DNA of 64,000 nt, from contig WIXG01000246.1 of NCBI GenBank assembly GCA_009869945.1, positions 1 to 64,000 on the forward strand. Reading direction: 5' to 3'. The stretch's first letter is position 1. Every line of letters begins with the position of its first letter. Position numbers and translations under genes: made by a program. Under the pieces are notes generated by a model that saw only the letters and a program-made list of their open reading frames with translations, searched no databases and was not told the DNA's origin. Source of the DNA: Mesaphorura yosii (lineage: Eukaryota; Arthropoda; Collembola; Poduromorpha; Tullbergiidae). This document shows, piece after piece, positions 22,436-34,590 of this stretch.

Positions 22436-22852
22436 TCACGTAATTGTTTTGATGAGGCGAAGTTCGTGCTGGATGACCATTATGCGCTGGAGCACTTCTT
22501 CTAAATAAACTTTGCCGTACTCTACGGCAGGGACGTCGGTTGGGTCAAAATCCAGTGAATCAGGGCCCCGAAGCGCAATATACATGAAAACGTCAAGCCT
22601 TTCCTCTTCATTACGCTGAGCCTTCACGAGCTGAGCGGAACGCTGAATCAGCGTCGTACAACTGTACAGAAAATCAAATAAAGGGCAAAAGCGCTCAGAA
22701 TTGTACCAGTGAATTTGACTGACTTAATTTCAGGTGTCTGTACTAGATAAAAAGAAAATCGAGCTTACCGTGGTACTCCAGTAAACAAGTATAGAACAAT
22801 AAAATCCTGTACGCTCGTCCAAAGAAATAGGAAGTCTTGATAAGGGTTTCCG
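22436..22852 (-). CDS. Partial or decayed member of the small coiled-coil family (B)
   Basis: Exon 22436-22661 has a clean acceptor (ctgtacag) and an open frame of 74 codons. It reads TTLIQRSAQLVKAQRNEEER and ends VIQHELRLIKTIT, with a charged helical character like genes A and C. A preceding exon 22769-22852 fits in phase 2, but no first exon in the right phase is found. An ATG-led stretch near 22947 (MNSSTFRYYCARL) does not connect. It may be a remnant or have a different start. Confidence 0.35.
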
Positions 22853-23554
22853 CTGGATTTTCAGAACGAAGCATCATCTTAACAAAATTTGTTGTCACGT
22901 ACCACATTTAATCGTGCACAATAATAACGGAACGTCGACGAATTCATGTTTGCTGAATTCTCTAGTCTCTCTCGAAGTTGTCAATGCAGCGACAGCGGCA
23001 GTGGCAAGTAGCAAATAAAAATAACACTTGTTGCTCCCCTCCGAGACATATGCAGCAAAGTAGAGTCAGTATCATGTACCTCGCACTCGTCTCCCGGGCT
23101 CACACACGACACAAGGCAACCCGCGTCCACGTCTTATGCCTAAATGACAATACCAGTTATTATATTATTATAAGAAATTTCATTCTTAAAGTCGCCTTTT
23201 TGCAGCATCACAGCTTCCGCAATTTTGATAAAAGAAAACACCTTGTGTGCACGGCACACGGTGCATTAATACCCAATGATAATGTGTCACCACTACCAAG
23301 AAGCCACAGTCCAGTCAATAAATGTCACAAAAATCAAAATGTACAAAACAAGCCGCAAATTTTATTAGATGTAGTCAGCCAATCAATTCAAGTTTTAAAT
23401 CTCAATCTCTCCTTTGGCATCTGTCCTGTCCACTACAAGCTAAAATTGTTCCTACTTTTTGTTTTCTTCTAAAATTTTAAACACAAACCTTTGGAATTGA
23501 AAAATCAGCTCTCGTGGGTCAAATATTTCGAAATCGACACACTTCTTGAAGATT

Positions 23555-24208
23555 TTACTCTCGTGGCTCGCGGAAGTAGCAGAAAACTTTCTCAATTGGC
23601 TGTCCAGGACACGTACACAGAGAGCGTCTTGCTCGATCGATGATGCGCAGAAAGGTCAGGCTGAAATCAGACACAGCAAGTCACTTCAATTCTACATTCT
23701 GCTCTCTTTTCAATAAGTAGAAAATTAGTGAGCGTGAGCAGTAGCAGTAACTTGCCATTGTCTGAGTCTGTGTTTGGCGCGACGCTCCAATCCTGACAAG
23801 TAGTTGAGCGTAGAAATTGCACTCTTTCGATGGTATTTTAAAACCCTAAGCTTCCACATTTTTGCATTGGCAGCACGGGAAGTGCACTTCATCAGACCCG
23901 CTGGTTGAATCTCTTGAGCCAAGATTCTGGCTTCCAGTCGTCGGATGAGTGTTCGTAGTCCTTCTCGCGACTGATGAGAGTCTCGCAGAATTCCACGCAA
24001 GCGAGCTTGCGTGCGAAGCACTATTTGGAAATGCAAACGAGGTGCATTTAAAAAAAAAGCCGTGACTTTGACCACCACAGGCTGCCGAATTTTCGATTTA
24101 CTTACCATCGGATTCAATCACCTCGTATTCCGCCAGCTGCGCCCGGGTTTCCCGATCGATACCGTCTTGAATGTTGTTTGTTGATGATCTTTCGTCTTGA
24201 TTTGCCAT
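23555..24208 (-). CDS. Small basic, probably coiled-coil protein (C) with a GC-AG intron
   Basis: Exons 24106-24208, 23756-24020 and 23555-23660 give 157 residues with intron phases 1 and 2, as in gene A. The protein starts MANQDERSSTNNIQDGIDRE, and the middle exon is helical and strongly basic (QARLRGILRDSHQSREGL and LIRRLEARILAQEI). The last exon reads LTFLRIIDRARRSLCTC. The second intron uses donor GCAAGT, the standard GC-AG form, which keeps phase 2. A GT donor five bases downstream would give phase 0 and a shorter, different tail. No signal peptide or domain is recognised. Confidence 0.55.
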
Positions 24209-25059
24209 TTTCCCAGGGACGCACAAATCAATCAAGAAATTGACACAGTAAATTCACTCCAGATGCAAAATCAGGGTAGGATGGCAGCAGGTCAGCAAGC
24301 AAATCTCAAATGCAAATGAAAACGAGGCGATGGCGAATTCTGCATCGACACCCAACGAAGAATCAACAACATAAAGACAACAAAAATGGAGCTTGATGCC
24401 TCAATGCATAATTACTTAAACAGGCAAGAAAACACCCATTTCCATTGTAAGGAAACTGAGCATAAGCAACAGCTGATATGTGTGTAGGAAATGGGACGAG
24501 AGACCGTGAATTGTTACCACCCCCTTTGCTTCAGCCACTCACAGGCACGGGCACGGGTGCTGCGGCTGCAGTCGCAGCAGCAGCCGTGGTGTTTTGCCAG
24601 TGCCAGACATTTTGGCTTCTTGGTTTCTTGGTGAGCATGGTTTCGTGTTGAGAGTTTGCTCAGCAGCAGGAACAAGAATTGCCTGTAAGTGTAATAAGAA
24701 TGCCCAATACCGTAGCGTTTTGGCAAGCAGACATCACGCGTGACACATTCACAGAGTTTTAATTGCAGTTGTGTTGACACGCTTTATACGAGCTAGCTGC
24801 TGATTTGAGAACCTGAAGCACAGAAAGAATATGCTCAGACTGTTGGTTAGGCCAGACCTGAAAAGTAGTCCAAGTGTGAGTCATCTGCTAATGAAATGTA
24901 AATAATCATTTATCATTCACAATATTCTTGTATGATTTGACCCTGCTTAATGTAAGACAAAACCGTAATGTCTTATCTCTCGAACGTGACTTCCTTCGAA
25001 TGATTTCCAGTAATCAAACAACTTTGGATTTAGTATTAAAAAGCCCGTATTTTTATTTC

Positions 25060-25535
25060 GCTAGTCTCGCATTCGCTTTCAACGCCACACTGAAAAATAC
25101 AAGCATGTACTATAAGCGCAGTGAGTGGACACAGCAGATGTGGTGCAAGTCGAACCCTGAGCTGGTCCAATATTCGACAAATTTACTCACTGGGCTTACA
25201 GGATATGCTTGTATTTTTCGTGGACAAAGACGAAGTCTCCAAAATCAATGTGGGCAAACACGCCGGAGAAAATGTACCCATTTGAACTCATGAGGATTTG
25301 TAGTGCGCGTTTGTCGTCGTCCGAAAGAAGTACGATCTCCACAACCCAAGTCCATAAGAAAAAGAACCATAAGTTTTGTTTTCGGAGCGACAAGTAATAT
25401 TAATTCTTAGTATGATTACCTTAGCGTGGATCACATCGAAAGGAAAGGCTTGAAGCTTGTCTAAGAAGTATGATGCTTATATCACGAAGACCATGATACA
25501 AAGAATGCTAGCATGCAAACACCAATAATGTTCAT
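25060..25535 (-). CDS. Possible small secreted or membrane protein, structure unresolved
   Basis: On the minus strand a signal-like start (MNIIGVCMLAFFVSWSS) lies near 25530. An open exon ending at about 25198 reads EIVLLSDDDKRALQILMSSN and FSGVFAHIDFGDFVFVHEKY. A donor (gtaagc) there can join a short last exon near 25090 ending in ARLAK. The first join is uncertain because the middle exon has no clear acceptor. The family is unknown and the model is weak. Confidence 0.22.
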
Positions 25536-26098
25536 CACCAGTGGCATTCTTAACCTGAATACCAAAACCATTATTATATGCCATGCCACCTTGCATTCAG
25601 TTTCATTCATCCTCTAAATCCAGAGCACCAGAGTATCATTTTTCATTATGTCAATGCAAAACGAGACGCTTCTTCTTACTAAGTAAAAATTGCGACTCTA
25701 CGATTAGGTTTCTTTGGAATACATGCCCGTTTATGAATCTGACTCGAATGCATCAACTCAACTTTAAAACTTGCAGCACGAGTTAATACCCAAATCCAGC
25801 GTGCGTATACAACTACTCGTATGCCTGTGCTAATTGTTTATGAGCATGATTTTTACAATTACTGCGAAAAATATGATGCGATGCGATGGCTGGTAACGAA
25901 AGAGGTATTAGAGATTGGGCCAACAAATGGGCGCTGATAAGCTTTATCATGCACCAAACCTGAGGGTCAATTCCACCTTTCATGCTGCTTCGTTCTGTTC
26001 TGCCCCTATCTACTCCCTCTGCTATATCTGCGCATTCTACTTTAGGCTTTCGAACCGTAGAATATTCCGACTCACCTTCCTTTAAATTGAGCTTTATC

Positions 26099-26966
26099 AT
26101 GAATTTTAAGAGGCAAGCAGTTTTTCTTCTGGTCATTACCCTGAATTTGGGTATGATAAATTCATCTCCGCTGCCACAAATATTCGGTAGCACGGACATA
26201 CGCTTTGAAATTGATTATTCAGTCAACGATCCCGAATCGAACCCCGACGAACAAGTCGTGGAAGAACAAGAGCCAATTCTCATATACCAATTGTACTCTG
26301 ACGAAAATGGCCCTCCATCGGACATTGATGACCCGAAATTGGAAACCGAGTTTTCCCTGAATTTCGGAAGTGTGCCAGAAGACAACAGCGACAACGCTGA
26401 AGGACCCGCATTGATTTTGGTGAATGAAAGCGAGAGCGAAAGGCAAGGCTCTGTATTTTGTCATTACATTATTTTAAGATCCTAATTGCATGTGTATTTA
26501 TCGCAGCAGTATAACAAGAATGAGATACATATCAATTAATCTGATTCGGATATTTTTGGTCCTTGGGTTGATTGCATTCCTGATTTCCTTCGTGAGTGTG
26601 CTGTCTTGCTGCGTGTTCTGCCTCATCTTCAGACCAAATGGGAATTTGGGATCGACATACATTTGGTACGATGAATCGCCCAACAGCGGAGAGATAGGTC
26701 AACGGGATTTGGTGCACAACTACACTTACAATGAAGCACTACTGCAGAGTTTCGTTCAACCAATGTATGATTTACGTAAGTCGGGTACAAGATATGACCA
26801 AACTACCATATTGAATATGTTCACTGCTTACTAATTAAATTCTATCGCAGCACCAAAATATGCGGACTTGACCTTCAGCCAGAACCAGAAGGTTCCTTTT
26901 GCTGCAGATGCGCCGCCGCCATCGTATACACCCATTGTTGGTTCAACGAATACACAAGGACAATGA
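26099..26966 (+). CDS. Single-pass type I membrane protein with acidic ectodomain
   Basis: Exons 26099-26442, 26507-26775 and 26851-26966 give 242 residues. A signal peptide (FKRQAVFLLVITLNLGMINS) leads an acidic ectodomain (DPESNPDEQVVEEQEP). A membrane segment follows (LIRIFLVLGLIAFLISFVSV, continuing into SCCVFCLIF). The cytoplasmic tail ends with a proline-rich PPPSY motif, of the PPxY type that WW domains bind. The first intron has the donor GCAAGG (GC-AG), the only choice I found that keeps the frame. It resembles the four minus-strand genes at 30.7-36.4 kb in plan and I group them. The function is unknown; adaptor or ubiquitin-ligase recruitment through PPxY is inference. Confidence 0.6.
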
Positions 26967-27309
26967 AAATTGAGTGACTCGACATTGTGCTCGTTGCAAT
27001 AACGCCTTTCGATTACAACAATAGATTGGACAACTCACGAGTGGAAACGTACCCTAACAAACATCCTCGAAAATCAACAAATACTAATATTCGATATAAA
27101 GTCAATAAATTAATAAGGTGTGAATTAAGCTATTGTTAAATTGAAATGGAGCGGCGGTCATTTATATAGAAATGTCAACATTATCATATTTTGAGAAGTT
27201 TGTAAGCTATCGTTTCAGTTTCGGGCGTGCCCAACCTATCGCACTTAAAATTATTAATTTGAGTTTGATATCGAGTAAATCCTCAGCCTTCCCGTACGAC
27301 ACACGAATC

Positions 27310-28738
27310 ATGGCAACTCTGAAGCAAAGAACAAATATGTGTGCCAACATCAATCGTTATTCAACTTTCACCAAGCTGGTAAATCTTTTTCATTACGCCG
27401 GACTCCTGCCCTTCCGATTTACTCGGAATAGAAATCGTGGCGAAGATTGTGCAATTTTCGCAAGTAGTACAAGAGTTAAATTCCTTCTTTTCGTGCTGCA
27501 CGTGATCACCATTTTCGACACAATTTTCAAAACAGTTCAAGACCTGGCGCGATGGAAAGATATAGTGGGAAGCCAGATAGGTACAAAGTGGGTGTTTGGA
27601 GTGGGCAATGCATTATTGCCTGGATTCGTTCTTGCGTACATCATTTTTTGCTGGAACTGTCAGTCGGCATTCGAGGAGATCTTTACTTGTCCATTGCCCG
27701 AGGAGCAGAAGGCCGGCTGGACAATTGTTCTCAAGCCCTTCCTTCTAATTGGATTGACCACATTTGGCTTAACATGCCATCTTATGATTTCGCTGTCTGA
27801 ATCAATAAAAAGTGGGACATCCAGCCCGCTTGAGAATTTCTACACAGACTCCCTCAACATCTTCTGGGTGAACAGGATGGCTGCCTCGGCTGGAATTAAG
27901 ACGGTGGCTGTATTTCTTCATGTCATCGGTTACTTCCAACAGCTAATCATAATGTATGGAATGGGACCACTGGGATTGGGAATCGGTTTCTTCTTAAATC
28001 AGATGTTGGATGACTTCAGACGCTTTTACACGACGAACCAAGATTTTTCACGAATCGTTAATGCCTACGAAAACGTGAAGCGGGTGACGCATCTTACGAA
28101 TCGGGTATTGGGATTCATTTACGTCACCCTCCTGCTGGATGCGCTCTTATTCTGTCCAGCATACATGGCTACGTCGTTTGAGCTGGATTTTGCAAATAAG
28201 CGCTTTTGGAGTGTTGCGTTTTGCCTTTTTACGACCAATACATTCTTTATTTACGGACTGTTGCTGTACCTCGGGGCAAGTATGAATGGGAAGGTAAAAT
28301 GCTTGTGGTTATTGTGGCTTGAGTTCTCAAGATAGCTAATCAAAATTAGTCTACCAGGCGCATGAGTTTTATGAATGGGTTGCAACCGAGTTCAACAGGA
28401 ACTTCGCCGATTCCACATGCGGTGCTTACACATTGCGTTCAGTCAAGATGTTTGATCTCTCGCCAGCCGATGTGCTGGCACCACTCCGTGTAGATATGAG
28501 CACTCATCAGGTTGCGATGAAGGGACGAGGATTCTTCACTTTCACCACAAGCTTTTCTGCAACGGTTAGTTTTCTTTTCTGCAAAACAAAACACTCAAAT
28601 CAATTTCGTCAAGCGTCTGATGAATCATCATTATATCGTGTTTCGTGTGAATTGCAGGTGATTGGTTTTGCCTTGAGCTACAGCATTGTCATACTGCAAT
28701 TCCAGCTCACCATGAACCCGACAGCCAAGTGCAACTAG
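27310..28738 (+). CDS. Gustatory receptor, TYxxxxxQF class
   Basis: Exons 27310-28293, 28358-28564 and 28658-28738, both introns phase 0, encode 423 residues. The N-terminal text KLVNLFHYAGLLPFRF and about six to seven membrane segments fit the insect gustatory receptor fold. The last exon reads VIGFALSYSIVILQFQL, a good match to the family-defining TYxxxxxQF end. The start at 27310 (MATLKQRT) is chosen over an upstream ATG at 27172 because the paralog next door begins at the equivalent place. The gene looks intact. The likely role is taste or contact chemosensation in sensory neurons. It stands in tandem with the gene at 28993-30444. Confidence 0.8.
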
Positions 28739-28992
28739 ATGATCGAATGCGTTGCGTTCTATCTCATCATAGCTCCAATTAGTTAATTACAGTTTATAAT
28801 CTTGAGGACGAAGTGCCGTCTATAATGAATTTAATCGCATATCTTTTTCACTGTACAGCAAAGCAAATAAAGTATGAATTTTGGTATAACAGAAGCTTTT
28901 TCACTAATTAAGTGCTCTGTTAGTGCTCTATGGCAGATCCTCCTTAAATTCATTACTCCATCACTCATTGTGTAAAATCGAACATTAGGAAA

Positions 28993-30444
28993 ATGGCGTG
29001 GCTTTCGCAGCACTCCGTTCAACATCGGCATTTTTCGAACTTCACAAATTTGTTGAACTTTCTCAATTTCAGCGGATTGGTGCCGTTTCGTTTCGTGTTG
29101 AACGAAACCACGAAAACGTACCGAGTCGTACATAACCACAAAGCGCTGAAGCTGGTTAATATGATTCTCCATTTGCTCATCGTGTATGAAAGCGTGTACA
29201 AGGCGGTGAAAACTCTTGGGAATTGGAAGGACACGGTGGGTAGTCAGCTGTCGACGCAATGGGTGTTTCAGGTAGATACGGTAATTTCGCCGACGTTCTG
29301 CCTGATCTATTTGCACTTTTCTTGGGTGTGCCATTCTACATTCGAGCAGATTTTGAGTCTGCAGCTACCGTCGCCACCGGCAAATTTTGAAATCAAGGGC
29401 AGGCTGATAGGCGGGTTAAAGTGGTGTCTGCCTTTTGGAATACTGATATCAAGTGCAACCGGTTTTCTTCTGAACGCGTTGGGGCAAGTCGGTGTCGGAG
29501 AAGTTGAATCTTCGGGCATGTCTGGCTTTCAAGTTGAAGCACTTGAAATTTACTGGGTGTCGGGCCAAAAGCCAGACTTGACAACCAAAATTATGGAATT
29601 CTTGGCTCTCTGTCTGCATTCTTTGTTCTCAATTCTGTTCTTGATCTTAGGCTTTGGAATTTTGCCTCTGGAAGTTGGAATCGGAATATTTCTAAACCAT
29701 GTCATGGACGATTTTAAGAGCGTCTACTCTGAGAGCCGAGATTTCCGAGTAACAATCCAGGCTTACGAGAGTGTGAAATGTTTAACGAAACTGCTGAACA
29801 ACGCCTTTGGATTAGTGCACGTGACTTCAATTTTGGGGTCGTTGATTTTCTTTCCGGGATTCCTCGGAGTCGCCTTCTTCGAGGTCGATTTTGAAAACAA
29901 ACGTTTTTGGAGCATGGCATTTCTTGTAAACGTGGTCAACTATTGTGTGGGTTTCGTGGTTCTGCTCTACTTCGCAGGGAATATCAACTCCAAGGTATTG
30001 ACAATATTGGAGTTTCAAGAATTTAAACAAATGTAGAGAATTGACAGTAAGCATCTAAAATTTCTCAGGCGCAGGAGTTCTATGAGTGGATTGCGACCGA
30101 AGTAAATACAAACTATGCCATTGGAAATGACACAATTACATCGAAGAAAATAACGGCGCCCACTGAAGTACTGGCATCTCTCCGAATTGACATGGTCACA
30201 CACCAACTTGCGATGAAGGGGAAAGGATTCTTCACATTTTCAACTAGCTTCGCTACAACTGTAAATCAAATCCCTTCCGTTCTTGTTTGAGCATCAATCA
30301 ATCGAATGTATGCCTAAATTCGTTAAATTATAGGTGCTCGGTTTCTCACTGACGTACAGCATTGTCATCCTCCAATTTCGCCTGGCAAGCACGCAACAAA
30401 CAAGCACGGTTTTGCTGTCTACATGTGAAAATCACACTTCATGA
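28993..30444 (+). CDS. Gustatory receptor, TYxxxxxQF class, tandem paralog
   Basis: Exons 28993-29994, 30069-30260 and 30334-30444 encode 434 residues with both introns phase 0, exactly the plan of the upstream copy. Shared text includes FSGLVPFRFVLNET, QAYESVKCLTKLLN, GKGFFTFSTSFATT and the final VLGFSLTYSIVILQF. The C-terminal tail after QFRL is longer than in the neighbour and unrelated. It starts 254 bases after the upstream stop. No lesion is seen. Tandem duplication explains the pair. Confidence 0.82.
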
Positions 30445-30665
30445 TTGATTACAGCGGATTAGACTAGAATTTTCCAGGACAAATTGATCCCAGGGAAAAT
30501 GTTCCCAAAGAAACTGCTCCCGATTACATTTTATCACTCGCCTTCTATCGAAGGTCAAAATAATAGTTACTTGATAACTGAGCACATATTTTATTGAAAC
30601 ACATGCTTTAAAGTTCACATGCAAAACAAGAATAAACTGGCATTTATGTGTGTAGGAGACAAAAA

Positions 30666-31429
30666 TTAGGCATAATCAGGCGGTGGAATATACTTCTTTG
30701 GTTTGGGAGGTGGCACTGGTTTGTAACTCGTGCCTGAAGGCGCGTTGGGCGTTGTCGGTGATGTCATAGACGATACTGGGTCAACCGGTTTGGTCACGTC
30801 TTCATCATAGTAGTAGTCTGGTTTCGGAATCGGAACGCCGGAGACGTTTGTGTAAGGTGCACCGTAGCCAGAATACGGAGGAGCGGATGCATAGACTGGC
30901 TGTGGTTGCCTGGAGTAGTTGCTTCGTGGTGGTGGAGGTTGTTGGCTCTGATATTGGCTGTACTGCTGGCGCGGTTGTGCCTGTTCCTGCTCAACGGTCC
31001 ATGGATCCACTCCTGATGCGGGCCCGTCATATCCGCCAGCGTATTCTTTCGAAAAGACGGAACATTGATTTTACAGTTCGCTTCCTCATGAAACTGATTA
31101 ATGATTATACGTATTTACCTTTTTGTGCCACGCCGTTCGTTCTGCCCTTTTTACTTCGATTGCTGAAGCACATGCACTCCAAACAAAAGCATAAAAGAAT
31201 CCAGAGTAGGATTAAGAGAACCAGTCCCCCAACACCGACGCCAATGATTACTTTGTAATTGCTGCATTGAGAGGGTACACAGGAATAAGATACTGTACCT
31301 TACACTGTTCGCATTGTTTTGTACAGAGTTGACTTACTCTTCATTGTCTTCTGCGACAACCACGCTCGGCAAACTGACCAAAATGCAAATTCCAATTTTT
31401 CCAAGCAGAAGAGCATTGGCCCAACTCAT
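30666..31429 (-). CDS. Single-pass membrane protein with Pro/Tyr-rich tail (D)
   Basis: Exons 31338-31429, 31119-31261 and 30666-31045, with introns of phase 2 and 1, encode 204 residues. A signal peptide (LLLGKIGICILVSLPSVVVA) leaves an ectodomain of only a few residues. One membrane segment (VIIGVGVGG, continuing LVLLILLWILLCFC) is followed by a juxtamembrane basic cysteine-rich stretch (CMCFSNRSKKGR). The long tail is rich in Pro, Tyr and Gln (QQPPPPRSNYSRQPQPVY), and the C-terminus is KYIPPPDYA, a PPxY motif. The layout recalls Shisa-like adaptor proteins, but the usual cysteine-rich ectodomain is absent, so I do not use that name. Confidence 0.65.
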
Positions 31430-32439
31430 CTTGACTTGACGGTCTGATAAGTTTGAGCAGTCAGTGCGGTGGCGGAGCCAGGAATCGTTTGTTACAAACT
31501 TAAATTGAAATCACTTCACAGCGAATTAGATCACTGATCTTGTCTACATTTTACTCGCACGCTGCTGCAGTGATGTGCAGTTGCGTAGGTAGATAGATGC
31601 CAAAGCAATGAGTCGTGTAACCTGCACGCTGACAAAAATTCCATAAATTCATCACTGAACACCGAAAACGCAAACACTCACCTTAATAATACACTGATTT
31701 AGTGAAGCGAAAGCAAAGCACTTTACTCGCTAACTAATGCAGTGGATTAAACGAGTAATGAGCGCACCAGCACTGCCATTGTAGTTGAATTGTACGACAG
31801 TATCGATTTCCAGATAGCTGGCATGACATACATACAAATTGGCAAGGTAAGCACCAGCAAGCACCAAAGTGATAACGCGTTCTCTCTCCGGTAGTGACAC
31901 CTTAATTACGTTCGCAGGTAAGTATGAAGCATCGCACTTCGCACATAGCAGCGGTTATGAATAATTCAAAAGGTTGCAAAGTGTGCACGTATGAGAGCAC
32001 GGAAAAGATAAGGCGAGGCAGGCGGGCAGGGAAGGGCTGTGGCAACATTTTAATGTCACATTTGTATCCAGCAATTACAAAGTGATTTTCTCGATTCGAT
32101 GATGTTGTGACCTATGAGCTAACCTCTGACGACATTGACGTGAAACGCATTCTTCCGTGCAATTGCAATGGTAATTCCAAAAACAATGTATCAACAATCG
32201 GCAAGTTAGTATCAGCAGTAATATTCATTTTTACAGTATGACACATAAAACAGCATTGAGTCAGCCCAGGCCGTCAGCTCTGACGTTAATAAACTAGACT
32301 AAATCATGAATCATAATCATAATTTTAATTACCAGATACGTACGATTCCTTGAGGCTAAAAATAAAATATGCATTGGACCCGCATGAACTGCTTGTCACA
32401 CACCACAACGTAACGCTGACTTGTGTTGATGACTAACAA
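31430..32439. other. Intergenic region without supported genes
   Basis: This is the upstream flank of gene D and downstream flank of gene E, both on the minus strand. No open frame with coding character was seen. Confidence 0.4.
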
Positions 32440-33627
32440 CTAATAATGATCGGACGCATAATCGCTTTGTACTTGATTCGAGTGCCCTTGAACTTGTGCG
32501 CGTGGCAAAGACGGTGAATACGATCCGGGTGGAGGTGGTGATCTCATCCTATCATCCTGGTGCCAGCTCGCCGGGTCGGAATTCACTGCATGGATATAAG
32601 AGCTTTATTTTTCGTGTCCTCCAGCTGGGTTTGGTGTCATAATTACGTTACCTGAATAGTTTTGTCCCAGGTAAGGCTGCTTTGGAGGCAGCTTCGTTTT
32701 CAGTTCCACAATGAGCAAGTCCTCAAAGTTATCCTCAGGAAATCCAAACGGATTCTTGTAAATATTCTTTGGAAGTCTTCCTGATGCCCTGTCTTGATTG
32801 CGCTCCAAGAGTGAATTCGGGCGGTACATCGGCGGGCCTGCTGTGTCGGTCGTTCTCGGGGATTGTGCCATTGAACTCGGAACTGGAGTTGTCTCGCGTT
32901 GACTCGAGTAGCTCATTGCGCTCAGCCGGTTCTGCTGTTGTGGAGACATTGGCGATGTCGGCAATTGCTGTTGGGGTTGTGGAGTGACCGGCATTGGAGT
33001 TGGTGGCTGCTGCTGTTGGACCACGGTTGCAGGTGGATGTACCACGGCCAGTGGTTGTAGTTGCGTCGTTCGTGTTGGCACAGCCGACTGTTGCACAGGA
33101 GGCGATCCGGCTCGTTCAAGTCTTTGGGAGGGCGGGTTTGACAGTTGAGTTCCATTGTTATTGTTGTAAGCGGCTTGAGACACAAATTGTGCTGGAAAGT
33201 AAAGAGAAATTCCGAACGTCTTAATTGATACCTCAACCTCATAGGTCAACAGCAACACAACAATAAACAGAGCTCGTCTCAACTTACTCGACGCAATGAC
33301 ATGGCCTTTGTCACTGCTTGCGACTGGTGCTGGTGTCGGACGCTTCTTGTTACTCTTTGAACAGTAGCAACAGCAGGCAATCAGAATGATTAGTATCACC
33401 AGTCCGCCAGCCGCAATTCCAACAATGGTCCATCTGGGAACGAAAGATGACAGTGAATTAAGCCACAGCACCAAACAATAAATTCTGTAGGCAGTATCAA
33501 CACCAAGTCATGAAACTTACGTTCCTTCTTTAGTGTCGAAGTTTAACTCCAACGCTTCCGTGAAATCAAAGTGACAAAAACTCAGCAAAAGCACGACTGC
33601 CGCTAACTCGGTCAAGGAGGTCGCCAT
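32440..33627 (-). CDS. Single-pass membrane protein with Gln/Pro-rich tail (E)
   Basis: Four exons, 33521-33627, 33288-33433, 32652-33191 and 32440-32585, join with phases 2, 1 and 1 into 312 residues. A signal peptide (TELAAVVLLLSFCHFDFTEA) leads a very short ectodomain. The membrane segment starts IVGIAAGGLVILIILIA and ends in CCCYCSKSNKK. The tail of about 230 residues is rich in Gln, Pro and Ser (VVQQQQPPTPMPVTPQPQQQ), includes KNPFGFPEDNFEDLL, and ends SDYASDHY. The open frame runs past the real last donor at 32652, so the terminal exon is easily missed. The function is unknown. It belongs with genes D, F and G. Confidence 0.62.
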
Positions 33628-34590
33628 GATTATTCCTACTGCGACCTAAAACGACTATCGATCAGTGTGTAAGTGTGCACTAATTTGCGCACTTGTGGCT
33701 AAGAGGATGCGCGAAATTATCAAAACATATTTCAATAAAAATTGTCAAGATATTCGGTCACAGTCACAACTCAGAAGCACATAGGCAGAGTTTGTAAATC
33801 ACTCATGCCTCCCTGCATAACCGTGTCAAATGCGATGATGTTAAGTCACCGTCGATTTTATTAGCAGCGAAATACAGCTCTCATTCTGCAAGCCACACTA
33901 TTTCGAGCACTACAAAGGAAGATAAGACCAGCAACTAAATTAAATGCTACAAGATAACATTCCCAGATAAGGACAGCCGAAATTGCACAATACCGTCAAT
34001 GTTCCAAGTAAAACAAATCGAAAGTGCAAAAATGAAAAGCAAAGATAAGTACATCGCTAAAGTGAGGCCCTCCGAAAACTTTCGAGTCCCATCGCCAAAT
34101 GGTTGGTCGTATCATCGCTAATATAAACTCTTCTTTCCATCTTTACAGAAAGAAGTCTCAAAATTTCACACAATTCATCATAATCGCCATTTTCCTTAAT
34201 ATTGGGGTTAACTTCTTATTCTTATTCTGCACACACTTCGCATAGATCGTAAGCGCGCATGACACCTTTCTCGTTACAAAAGGCCACAAAGATCTTCGAA
34301 GAATTCCAAATCGACCAAACCAAAGGCTACAAAATCGGAGTTTGGATTGAATTCGTAAATGATTCCAAAAAAGGAGCTTGAAATTATTAAATCGCTCTTG
34401 TGTTGTCTCAAAGCAAAGAAGTATGTGACGTCAATAAAAATAACTACAGCTTTCTAAAATATGTCGACGAAGAGTGCGAAGTTTAGATTTTTTTATTGCT
34501 GCATTTGGCGAGTGGTCGGTAAATTACTTTACATGGCGCTCTGTTAAAATACTATATGTTAAAATTAATCACTGCCACGACACTGCATTC
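33628..34590. other. Intergenic region without supported genes
   Basis: AT-rich, with stops in all frames. I see nothing beyond the probable promoter of gene E. Confidence 0.4.

Noticed and set aside
22978-23472. 164-codon plus-strand open frame between small genes B and C
   Set aside because: AT-rich, no domain, signal peptide or splice support; composition looks non-coding.
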